The notes beneath the pieces were generated by a model. That model saw nothing but the letters and a program-made list of their open reading frames with translations, did no database searches and was not told the DNA's origin. 64,000 bases of DNA from Theocolax elegans. Taxonomy: Eukaryota; Arthropoda; Insecta; Hymenoptera; Cerocephalidae. Position numbers and translations under genes: made by a program. Location of the stretch: contig CM047426.1 in assembly GCA_026168455.1 (NCBI GenBank), positions 76,039,986-76,103,985 on the forward strand. The letters run 5' to 3'. This document shows positions 24,487-34,900 of the stretch, one piece after another (position 1 is the stretch's first letter; each line of letters begins with the position of its first letter).

Positions 24487-24896
24487 GATTAACGTTTTAT
24501 TATTTTTATTGTTAAGAAAAAAAATCTTCATCATATTGTAATTATAGTTTAAAATAATGTTTTTTGGTAAAAATGTTGATAAAATAAATAATGTTGAACA
24601 CCTTATTATTTAATTGTAATATTTTATTATCAAATAAATAATATTATGTTTTTTATAATTTATTTATGAAAAAAATTATTTTATTTTTCAATCAAATATT
24701 TACAAATATATACAGGATGACTTATCTGAATTTAAGTAAAACAAACTTTTACTATTAATTATACTTAAAAATCAATATTTTATTATTAATATTTTAAAGT
24801 TAGAGTAACAAAAATTCATTTGTTTACAGTGTAATAATGAACTATTTAAGTCACAGATAAGCGTGACTTAAGTGCGGATTTAGGTCACACAGTGCT

Positions 24897-25268
24897 ATAA
24901 AATTTTTAAAATACACAAAAATAAAAGCGGACCTAAAATTTAATGTAATGCTTTAAATGCAGATGTACAATTTTTCGAAGATAAAATAAATATTAATCAA
25001 GTATAACTTACACTTTTCGAAATATCCATATGTGATATATACAATAGGTTAAAAATTAAATACATTAATTATTGCATTTTTAAGATAATTCTATTATAAA
25101 CAGTAATGGCAAAAGAAAATTCAAATTTTAACTGTTGCAATATAAAATACGAATTACATTTGAAGAGTTTTTCAAAAATTATTAATTTAGGAGCATTTAA
25201 TTTAAATATTTTTTAAATTAAAATTTCAAAATTGTATGTGTATATAAAACAATATTTTAAATAAACAA
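24897..25268 (+). mobile_element. Middle segment of repeat R
   Basis: Reverse-complement match to 59780-60170 and 62270-62640, for example CTTTAAATGCAGATG and AATTCAAATTTTAAC. It ends with ATTTTAAATAAACAA (25254-25268), the left half of the target duplication of the Penelope-like element. Confidence 0.8.
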
Positions 25269-25269
25269 A

Positions 25270-25800
25270 TCTAGAATTTTAAAAATTAATAGTGACAACA
25301 CCAAAAAATTGACAGTTTATAAAAAACCTCTTTTGACGTTATCTTTTCCTTTTTTTCATAATTTTATTAATAAATGTACATCAATGTTAAGAAAATATAA
25401 CATCAGAATAATTGCCACGGTTAAAAGAAGTTTAAGCTCTATTATAAAATTAGGGAAGAATAAAACTGATAAATTTGACAATAATAATGTAGTATACAAA
25501 TTCTCTTGCAATTATTGTTCAGCAGTCTATATTGGAGAAACAAAAAGAAATCTGAGTGTTCGTATCAAGGAACATAAAAGTAATCGAAATAGTGAATCTG
25601 TTGTTACAGCGCATTGTAATCAATTTAACCATAACTTTGACTGGAATAATGTTGTAATCCTTGACAAAGAACTGAATTACAAAAAACGTCTAATTTCTGA
25701 AATGCTATACATTAATAATCATGAGGATGTAGCGATTAATCGAAAAGAAGACGTTGAATTTTTGAACCGTATATATAACAAAATTCTAAGTAAATTTTAA
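25270..25800 (+). CDS. GIY-YIG endonuclease domain of a Penelope-like element (partial)
   Basis: An open frame enters from the truncated 5' edge and ends TAA at 25798-25800, about 176 codons. After a linker (KKLTVYKKPLL, MLRKYNIRII) comes the domain NNVVYKFSCNYCSAVYIGET, then RNLSVRIKEHK, then AHCNQFNHNFDWNNVVIL and RLISEMLYI. The VVY...YIG pair, the paired cysteines in the insert (CNYC), the R..EHK helix and the H-H motif are the Penelope-type GIY-YIG signature. Such a nuclease nicks target DNA to prime reverse transcription. No in-frame stop is present, but without the reverse transcriptase it cannot act alone. No initiator is expected, because the frame is broken at its start. Confidence 0.88.
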   Translation, partial: SRILKINSDNTKKLTVYKKPLLTLSFPFFHNFINKCTSMLRKYNIRIIATVKRSLSSIIKLGKNKTDKFDNNNVVYKFSCNYCSAVYIGETKRNLSVRIKEHKSNRNSESVVTAHCNQFNHNFDWNNVVILDKELNYKKRLISEMLYINNHEDVAINRKEDVEFLNRIYNKILSKF

Positions 25801-25993
25801 CATTTGAGACTTGATACACATGCTATATATAGACTTTTGTTTACCTCTAGACTGTCAGTTTGACGTTTGAAATTGTCATGCCGTAAACACATTGATTGTA
25901 TATATTTATGTAAGTGGTAAAGTTTGAATTTGTGATTCTGTTAACTGTTTGTTAACGAAAGGTTTTTTTTTTAAATAAACAGTGCCGGGACGA

Positions 25994-26260
25994 TGTCATT
26001 TCGCCTAATTGTCATTTCGCCTAATTGAATTTTTAGGCGATGTGACAATGTCATTTCGCCTAAATGAAAAATTTCCTTTTAGGCGTTTTGTCAGCGTCAT
26101 TTCGCCTAATTATATTTTTAGGCGATGTGACAATGTCATTTCGCCTAAAATGAAAACTTTTCAAAATTTCTTTTTAAGCATTTTAACAATGTCATTTCGC
26201 CTAATTAAAAAAATGAGATAAAAGTTTTAGGCGATGTGATAATGTCATTTCGCTTAAATT
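25994..26260 (+). promoter_or_regulatory. Subterminal array of seven GTCATTTCGCCTAA motifs, left end
   Basis: Seven direct copies of GTCATTTCGCYTAA start near 25994, 26008, 26048, 26096, 26135, 26190 and 26243. Four or more inverse partners (TTTAGGCGATGTGACAAT and variants) sit between them. The dense, regularly spaced, two-orientation array at the very tip is what a transposase binding region would look like; binding is inference. Confidence 0.7.
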
Positions 26261-26442
26261 TTCAAGAGATTTAGTAGTAGTCACTTAAGTGTTTTGATGG
26301 TGTAGTTACACCTAAATAAAAAGTCAATACAAATAAATCCTTATACATAGAAGGGTATATACATTAAACAAATTTAACAACATCTCTCAACAAATGAATA
26401 ACCCGTCAGAAAAGTAACTAAGTATATTTTTCGCATTTGTGT

Positions 26443-26512
26443 GTCGGCTCGGTCGGTATAGATCGGTCGGCTCATAGCCCGGAGACCCCGGATTCGCGTC
26501 CAGTCTCTGACG
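26443..26512 (+). repeat. tRNA-like (SINE-head-like) segment in left TIR
   Basis: GTCGGCTCGGTCGGTATAG matches a tRNA D-arm with box A. GGCTCATAGCCCGGAGA resembles an anticodon arm with CAT, and GGATTCGCGTCC resembles box B and the T-loop. Stem pairing is imperfect, so this is a tRNA-derived repeat, not a functional tRNA gene. It occurs in both TIR arms. Confidence 0.6.
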
Positions 26513-27666
26513 ATTGACAAAATTGATTAAATATTAATTAACAATCTTTTAGCGAGCGGAGCGATGCATGTGCTTCTTCATATATGCACACACATACATA
26601 TATGAGCAATTCCGAAAAAAATCAGCCTTTTCAAGCGTTCAAAAAGTTTGGGAAAAAAAGTCTCGGGCACTAAAACATCTTCCGGACCCGAATTTTCTTG
26701 TTATGTATAACATATCCTTATATAAAAATGTGATGGCCGGATGTTGTGAAGCCAAGTGAAACAACTATGTGATTGCTTTTCGTTTTGCGCATACGTCTAA
26801 AATATTGTAGGTTGATTTGACATCGCGGGGAAAGCGTTAATTTTCTTAACTAAATCAGAGTATAATAAATAATGAGTAAAAATATTATTAAAATTTGTCA
26901 TTCTAGGTAAATAAGAGAGCGTATATCGTTAAAAAAAAGCAAGAGCGCGCGGAGCGCCCATGGCTAATTCAAGTAGAAGAAAAATCCGTATACGTATACT
27001 AACCGTAAGTCCATGCAAACTTTTTTTAGAGCTTTTACATTGTTATAGCAAATTTTGTAAAAAAATGACTTCCACTTTAATCGTTTATAACTCGGAAACA
27101 AATAGAGATAGACACTCAAATTAAAAACCATAAGAAAGCTGAGATTTGAAAAAAATTTTAGCGAGTGTGTATCTTTATTTGTGAATTATAAGCAATCAAA
27201 GTAGAAATATTTTTTTAATTGCTTGGTAACGTGATCGTAACCAAGTAAAAATCTATAAATTTTATATAGATTTTATATTTATTTCATTGGAATCCTTTAT
27301 CAGAAACAAATAAAAAATATAGTTTGAAACTTGCCATCCATGACAATAGGGAATAAATCATAGACACCGATAACAAAAATTATCTTTTATATTCTTATAA
27401 AACTAAATTGATCGATTGATCGATTGAAGGATCGGGTTATATAAATTATAAGATGAATGTCCCTTGAATGGTGTCTATTCCTTCTGATTGGAAGAAAGCC
27501 TTAATTGTGTGTTCCTGAGTAAGTACTCTTTGTTCTGGACGGTTATAGATGTATGTCTGTCCAGTATCGTGGCTCTACGAGTTCTGATTTGGATTCGGCG
27601 GATCGGCGGCTGCTCCAGCAGTGTCCCGCTCGTAGTGGGAGGCTCCTGGAGTCAGCATTTCCTTAC

Positions 27667-27828
27667 CACGCGGTTCGCGGGGTTTTCCCGTTAAAGTTAC
27701 TGGGGTTGCGATTTTCTCCCAGTAACGAGTATTGATGGTGTATAAATTCGGCCGCGTTCGAATCGCGTTCCGCGAAGGCTGCGCGATCAGCGTGAGTATT
27801 CCTGATTCGGCAGTATTCGTACGACGAA
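27667..27828 (-). pseudogene. Left-arm counterpart of the GC-rich TIR frame, 5'-deleted
   Basis: Inverted copy of the 3' part of 54347-54561 with the GTAAGG donor intact (CCTTAC at 27661-27666). The start codon region is replaced by AT-rich sequence after GTCGTACGAATAC. Confidence 0.45.
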
Positions 27829-27875
27829 CTTTTACTTTTACATGTTACTGCCGATCGAAGTATGGCGCAATATAC

Positions 27876-28769
27876 CTAGATTCACGTCGGTCTTGAATCG
27901 TACGTAACAGATTATACAATTTTTTATCGGATTTTATGAGGTCTTTGCAAGAGGGATAAGTAATATGTTGTGTCCAGTATGTAAAAATCTTTGCATATCT
28001 TGCATGACTTCTAATAGCTTAAAGAAAATGCCGCACTATCGATATTACAGTTTTTTGTTTCATTCAATGAATAAGTAAAAATTTCAAATTGGGCCAAAAT
28101 ACTAACAATAATGATTTTTTAATAATAATTGAATTATTTTCGTCCACGCAGTTGATTCGTGCTAATAATTTTGTAATATGTAAGTAAATTAGACAAATTG
28201 CAGTTAATAAAAAATTGGACTGTACAAAACGTAAAATCGATAATTTCGTCCCAGTAGAAATTGAAACCATTTTTAATCTATAAACTAGCCAGTTTTAAAA
28301 AATCGCTAGAAAAAAAGGGTAATTCGCAAACTATAAAATGTATATATTTTCAACTCCAAAAGTGGTTATTCCAACATGCTCTATTTTTTACAATTTTGTT
28401 CTAAATTTTGATATTAATATTTATTATGTTTGAACAAATTTAGATTTGCTGAGATATATATGTATATAAATATAAATAACATTCTACGAATAGATACTTA
28501 TTTTTTGACGTTATATTTTTTTTTGTATTTATATAAGAATAGAATTCTATTATATTCTATTATTCCACGTAAAATTATTATTTGTAAACTATTATATTTT
28601 ATGTTTTAATATAAAAAAGTACGGTGTGATAGAATCAAGAATTACTTTTGATGCTGTGTTAAAACAAAAAACAATCATATATTATGTAATCACGAATATA
28701 ACCAATTTCATTCCTATCATAAATGTTTTTGCGAAACGATTATATAATTGTGCTAGACAAGATCGAAAC
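27876..28769. other. Upstream region of the transposase gene
   Basis: AT-rich sequence between the left TIR and the first exon. The promoter must lie here or in the TIR, but no single TATA or initiator can be chosen from many AT runs. Confidence 0.4.
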
Positions 28770-28996
28770 ATGGTTAAAAAACGTATAAAAGAAATTTGTT
28801 CAACGAATGTAAAAAACAATGAGATAAAGAAAAGAAAAAATGAAGACGAAGGAAATGAATCAAAAAATCTAAGATTAAAATTGAAAAATTTCGTGATTCA
28901 TAAAAAAAAGGTTAAGAAATGCAGTAATCCAACGATCCGAGGTCACCATCATAATGGTTATTTTTATAAAGTTCGAAACACAGTAGGAGCCACGAC
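28770..28996 (+). CDS. Transposase exon 1: basic leader and first half of FLYWCH finger
   Basis: ATG at 28770 gives MVKKRIKEIC and a Lys-rich leader, which could hold a nuclear-localisation signal. GHHHNGYFYKVRNTVGATT then begins the finger. The donor is GAC|GTAAGA. The open frame extends upstream to 28626, but without an ATG, so 28770 is preferred. Confidence 0.75.
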
Positions 28997-31900
28997 GTAA
29001 GAAATAATGTTAAAATATTGTATAAATATAGAGATAAAATAAAATATTTAAGCATTTTAAAACAACTAAAAATTCTTCATTATTTAACTTTGGACAATGT
29101 ATTTATACAGCTACTTAGTGTGCAAGCTTGTCGATTCCGCTGATCAAAAATGTTCTGGAACATGTACGTTACAAAAAGGACAATACAGAGAAGGAAAAAT
29201 AGCTCATAATCATCCTCGATCCAAGAAATTAAACAAGGTTCGAAAATTTAAAAGAAAGCTTTACAAAGCGGTGACTTCATCTGGAACGATAGAACTGAGC
29301 AGCGCCTACAACAGTTTAAAGCAAAAGTAAATTATTTAACAATATAACAATCATTTTTTTTATGCATCCTATTTACTTGTGAGCGTACATTGTTAAACTT
29401 TCAATTTATTTTGTTATATTAATAAGACAATTAATTATTACAACAAATATTAAAGACAACGATAGAAAATTACATGACTAATACTCTAAACTATGTATTT
29501 TTTTAATTATCATTAATCAATAATTACATTAAACTTAAATGTAACTTGAAATAGATTATGTAAAAGAAATTTTCTTTCTGATGATTTTGTACGACTATTA
29601 AGTAGTCATGTATTTTGTCTAAATGGAAATTTTTGTCCTTAATATGAAAATGATTTATCGCGACTTAAGGTAGTGGACACTTGCACATTTTTTTTTGCTA
29701 TTTTCGGGAATTTTTTTTATTGAAAAATATGTAAAATATCGATTTTTCGAATTCAAGTTACCAAACTACTGCCTTAATTAAATCACAGGAATTTAGTAGT
29801 TATTAATTTTGATTATTATTGCATTATTTTGATTATCAATTTACAATTAATGTTGCTGTGTGTAAAATTAACTGTAACTTCCACATTCTATTGATTGGAA
29901 GTTATGAAGCTGATACTTGATATTAAAAACTCTCCAAAGCTTTAATAAATACTATTATGTTATATAGATATCCAAAAGCTGCTAAATTGTTACCGTTCAG
30001 TAGTATCGAAAGGTCGCTATACAGATGGCGTGAAAAAGCATTAAACAAAATATTGTTTGGCAAAGTAACATCAATTGAGGATATGATTGCTTTACTCAAT
30101 AAAAAAACAAATCAAAAAGCTTTGCAGTATGTAGTTGGGAAAAAAATCTATCATATGGAATTTGATGTGATACATGCCGGTATTAATAAGCATATAGTGT
30201 TTTTTGATTCAACGCTTATCAAATCTCTGGAAGATGCAACTGAATGGAACGTGGATGCCACATACAAGGCTACTCCAATGCTGAAAGAAAAAATGCAACT
30301 TTTGACTGTAATGGCAGTCTATTTCGGAAAAGTAATGTTCTTTCAAATAAGAAATTTGTGTGTACTATATTACACTAAACGCAAAAAAGTTAGCAAAGAA
30401 GTGTGTTTTAAAAATGATGCCTAATTACTGTACTATTTTTTATCACAACCAGGTTGTTAATTATCCCGAAAAAGTAGCGATCAATAATTTTGATGCCGTA
30501 GGCGTAACTGTATATAATTTAAAAAATTATAAAAGCGAATTTCTGATAAATAATATTACGAAAGACTATAAAAAAAATCAAAATATTATAATTAAATATT
30601 AAATTAATTTTTTACGTTTTTAAAAATAGTAGGGGAGGACGGGGCTAAGTTGAACGTTTTTTTTTGTGAATTTTTTTCTCAGCGAAATTGAAATATTTTT
30701 ACACTCTGTATGGATAGAAAACAAGTTTAACATCTTAACTATATGCCTGATTTTTTCCAAGTGTAAAAATTCAGAAATAAAAAATTTACACTGGAGGTGA
30801 AAAAAAATCGTTTTGTTCAACTTAGCCCCGAGGCTGGGGCTAATTTGAACGTTTCTTGGGGCTAAGTTAGTCTATCTTTTAACATGGGATTTTTAACTTA
30901 AAAAATATTTTAATTAAATTAGCAATTTTACATAAATTAAAGTGTTTTAACTAATTTGACGTTTATTATCGTAACAACTACAGCCTGTAAAAATATTTAC
31001 TTTATAAAATAAAATCAATTACTTTAGTTTATTATGTTATACTTTTATAAAACGTAAGCCCAAAATGAAAAACTTGTTTTCTGCAGAACTTACGTTAACG
31101 CAGATAGATCTTCCCTGCTTACATATTATAGAATTTCTTGCAGATTTCTTACGTTTTTAAATATATACTAATCTATTAATGTTTATTTTAATGCAAAGTC
31201 ATATTTTATCTAACATCTGTCAAATCGTACTGCGTTAACGAACTTGCCGTACACAGGAAAGTATCGAAAAATAATGTAGTCTTAAACAAGTGTTTGTCGA
31301 TACCAATGAAAACGAATATTGGTAATGAAATCCGGTATTTATAAAGTACTAGACGACTGTATGCTACTTCTGTTGTTTAATTTTGTTGAAATCTAACCTA
31401 AAATTGACTTAAATTAATGTATTTCCACTAGTTCAACTTAGCCCCATGGTTTTGTTCAACTTAGCCCCAAATGCTTCAAATGACTTTAAATGCACATAAC
31501 TCTAGTAATAATTGACTGTCAGAGACCAGTTGCACGTCAAAATGTTCGTCGAAACAAATAGAATTCAACTATTTACCGCCGCGTATCGCAATATTTTTGT
31601 TTCGCGCAGAAACTGTATTTCTGCACGGTTAAAAAGATCCCGATTTAAAGCGCAAAAACACTTTTTTGGTACTAACTTTTCGGATGCTTTAAAATTTCCA
31701 AATCTACCTCGGGACAAAAATTTGTTGATTAAATATTAAGTTTTTTCCCCAGGCACAATTTAAAAAAATGCATCAAGGATAAAGTTATTCCATACGTTCA
31801 AGTTAGCCCCGTCCTCCCCTATACGCAAAGATATTGACACGCTCGTCTTGTAAATCATTCTCGCTGCAATCGGTTAATAGGCCCGACTCGCGCGTGAATT

Positions 31901-34900
31901 ACCTGCTTTATGCACTTAGTGATGTCAAATGTACTAAAATTTATTGCAGGCTGTTCCATTTGCGTGGGTGTTAATGACAAGGCGAAGAACTTGCGACTAT
32001 AGCAGAATTTTTCAGTTCTTTAAAAAGAAATGGGTTATACTAAAACCTGACATTGTCATATGCGACTTCGAAAAAGCGCTACACAAGTCACTGATGAAGG
32101 TTTTCTGCACTAACGTTAAAGGCTGTTATTTCCACTACGCGCAAGTATGTTATTAAATGATATAAAAAACTTAACACTCCGTGCGCGAAATCGTGTTTCG
32201 CGCACGCTTATTCGAAAACCGGTGACCTTTCTGCTATGTGCTGAATTGTACTATTTTCAGTAGCTGCACAAGTATGAAATAGTACATTACGGTACAAGTG
32301 TGCGAAACAGATGTAAGTCACGTACGAAACGTGGGTGGAAAATAAGACTCATGTGTAGGTCATTTGTTCCGTGCATTTGAATCGTAATATACTATTACAT
32401 TAGTTGCGATGTTTAGCACTATAAAATCATTAATAAGTTTTACTATTTGAGCAGAACGACGTTAATAACTTACACGAGTTGAAAATCATCTTTCACGTGT
32501 GTATCGGATGCTATTTTACTAGAAAACGGAGCCAAATTTTAATATTCTGCAATTATTTAGCATTATACTATTATTGATTTTCTTCAAATCGTAATTTATA
32601 AAGTAGTTAAATTAATTTTGTGTTAATTTTAATTAATAATATTTAAAATTAATGAAAAAGATATCCACATCGTAATTCAAAGTTATAAGCTAAATAATTG
32701 GCAACGTAAATAATGTTTGCAGCACAGTCACTCAAAAAAATAGTGTTTAATAAGAAGTTTTTATTGAGCAAAAACACTTTCTCTATCCTCAGGGGAATAT
32801 TTACACATTTTAGAAATTGAACCCATCTTTATGTATAAAGTAGCCATTGAAAAAATGGGCCAAAAATATCTACTTGCAAGCTATAAAGGAGCTATTTTTA
32901 CCCCTAACACATTAAAAATATTCAGATTTATACTAAGAAGTACTACGCTAACCCATTAATGCCTAAGATGACCAAAACTCTAACCTAAAAGTCACAACTT
33001 CGTTAATTCTTCGGTACCTCGTACTGTAATATACAGTCCTTAAGGGGAAGCCGTAGTCCTATGCTTTATACGTATATACCGACATTATCGATTTTTCGTT
33101 TTATGCAGTCAATTTATGTTTAATCGTAATTGTACGAACGTACCTATATTCTATGAAATCTATAGATTGTTGGTATGTTGGCCGAATTTGAAAATTTTAC
33201 GTATTCATTGAATAAAACGAAAAATCGTAACGTCGGTACTACGACTTCCCCTTAACTAGTACGTAATCTTTCTTACGAAAAAATGATAATTTTATAGGAT
33301 AATTAATTATTTATTCATGAAAATTAATTGTATATGGGTAAGCAATGATCATAGAAAGTGATTAAATTGGCAATTCAATATGGCGGCTATATGCATATGC
33401 TATTGCTTTTTTTGTTTTATTTTATTTTTTTCTTATTTTCTGTGACATTTTTTGAAACACGGCTCACAGGAATACTTCGTGAATCGATAGAGGTAGACAT
33501 AGCCATCTACCGTTTATTTCCAATTTTCAATTATGCAAAATAAATAATCCAATGAAGAATTTTCAATAGTTTTCGAATCTGGAATAAAAAATTTTTTTGC
33601 TGTCCACGAAAATATGGTCTCAATGCCCCAGATAAAACATCAGGCTTAAATTTTGGGACCATTACCAAGAAGAACTCAATTAATAAAACAATTTTTTTGT
33701 ATCACATGCACGAAAATCGCGTTTTTGCGCCCTAAAAATAGGGTCTAAAGTAGTCCTTTTTCGTCCGGCGGGCAAAAATATTTTCTATAAAAAACTACAA
33801 ATTCATATAAGAAATAACAAAAGTATAAATCATACCATGGGATGAAAAAGGACTCTATAAAAAAACGCCCGCTACCGCCCGCTACTCATAAAAAAAACGC
33901 AAATTAATCAAATTAACACTTAGATTAGCATTTGGGATCAAAATTATATATGACGTTTTCATCAAAAGTTGTATAGCGTGCAAGTAAACGCAAAATTTTA
34001 GTAATCTGGAGCATTAATGGACTAAGATTAGTTCATTTTAACTTGATTTTACTGATGTCAAAAGTGCATATAATTGAATTTTGCGAAGTATTGTCAAATA
34101 CGAATTTTATACAACTTCTTGTCAATTTTAGTTACATTGGCTTTGAATTAATTGTAATCGATAAGTGTTCATTAAGACATTTATTTATTCAATGTTAATT
34201 TATTTACTATTTATTACCAATTACATTTCTTATTATTATTATAGGCGTTATACCGCCAAGCTGTCAGAAAAGGATTTGCTGTAAAAAAAAAAAATTCGGA
34301 AAAAAATACAAAAGCCGACAAATTTTTAAAAACATTTATAGCTTTGGCTCTGCTGCCAAGTGAACGGATAGAATTGGAATTCTTAAAACTAAAAAAAAAA
34401 GTTGAGAAGGTATTTGCTGGCAAATACGATAGTTTCTTGAAGTATTATCAAAAGACGTGGATAGATGGGTACGGTCCAGCAGCATTTAGTGTTTTTAAAC
34501 AGAATAACAGGACTAATAATAATATTGAGGCATACCACAAACGACTTAATAGCAGAATTAAGTCTAAACTAACTGCTTCTTCGTTTATAGGTATGTTACT
34601 CAAACAAAAAATTGTTTTTTCACTCCAATTATCCAAAAATTCCACTTTATTGACCTCAGCGGAGGGACAAAAGTTACTTTTGCTCTCCGCAGTCACTTTT
34701 TACTTTCCGAACTCACTTTTTACTCTCGCACTCCTTTTTTTACTCTCCGCATTAACTTATTTTAAAAAACACACTTTTTATCACAATAATTAATTATTTG
34801 ATAATACAATATACCATAAATAACATGGCTCATTCCATTCATATTTGAACAGGCTATCACTTTATGAATTTTATTTTCGAACAAAAACTATTAAAATATC

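Larger units (their letters stand above)
22778..24896 (+). mobile_element. Crypton-like tyrosine-recombinase element (2.1 kb)
   Basis: Compared with R copies at 58992-60300 and 61824-62757, this block is an insertion between ATAA (22774-22777) and ATAA (24897-24900); the empty copies have one ATAA. A short shared direct repeat with no larger duplication fits tyrosine-recombinase insertion. Both ends carry related motifs: GTGACGTAAGTCTGC (22797), GTGACATAAATCCGC (22902), GTGACTTAAGTGCGG (24863) and its inverse near 24880. The imperfect tips are TAGTAC and, inverted, AGCAC. It encodes one decayed recombinase gene. Confidence 0.75.
25987..27875 (+). repeat. Left terminal inverted repeat of the giant transposon
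   Basis: Reading inward it has the GTCATTTCGCCTAA array, a tRNA-like segment, AT-rich DNA with a patch resembling the PIF MITE arm (TTTATAACTCGGAAACAAAT), and a GC-rich block. Identity to the right arm is very high. Differences are indels, such as about 58 bp near 27830 and a changed GATCGATT run near 27415. It ends near GGCGCAATATAC. Confidence 0.88.

Noticed and set aside
27488..27735. Two overlapping frames on the + strand in the left TIR, repeated inverted at 54493-54740
   Set aside because: They are antisense to the more plausible GC-rich frame with a splice donor, and exist in both arms only because of the TIR.
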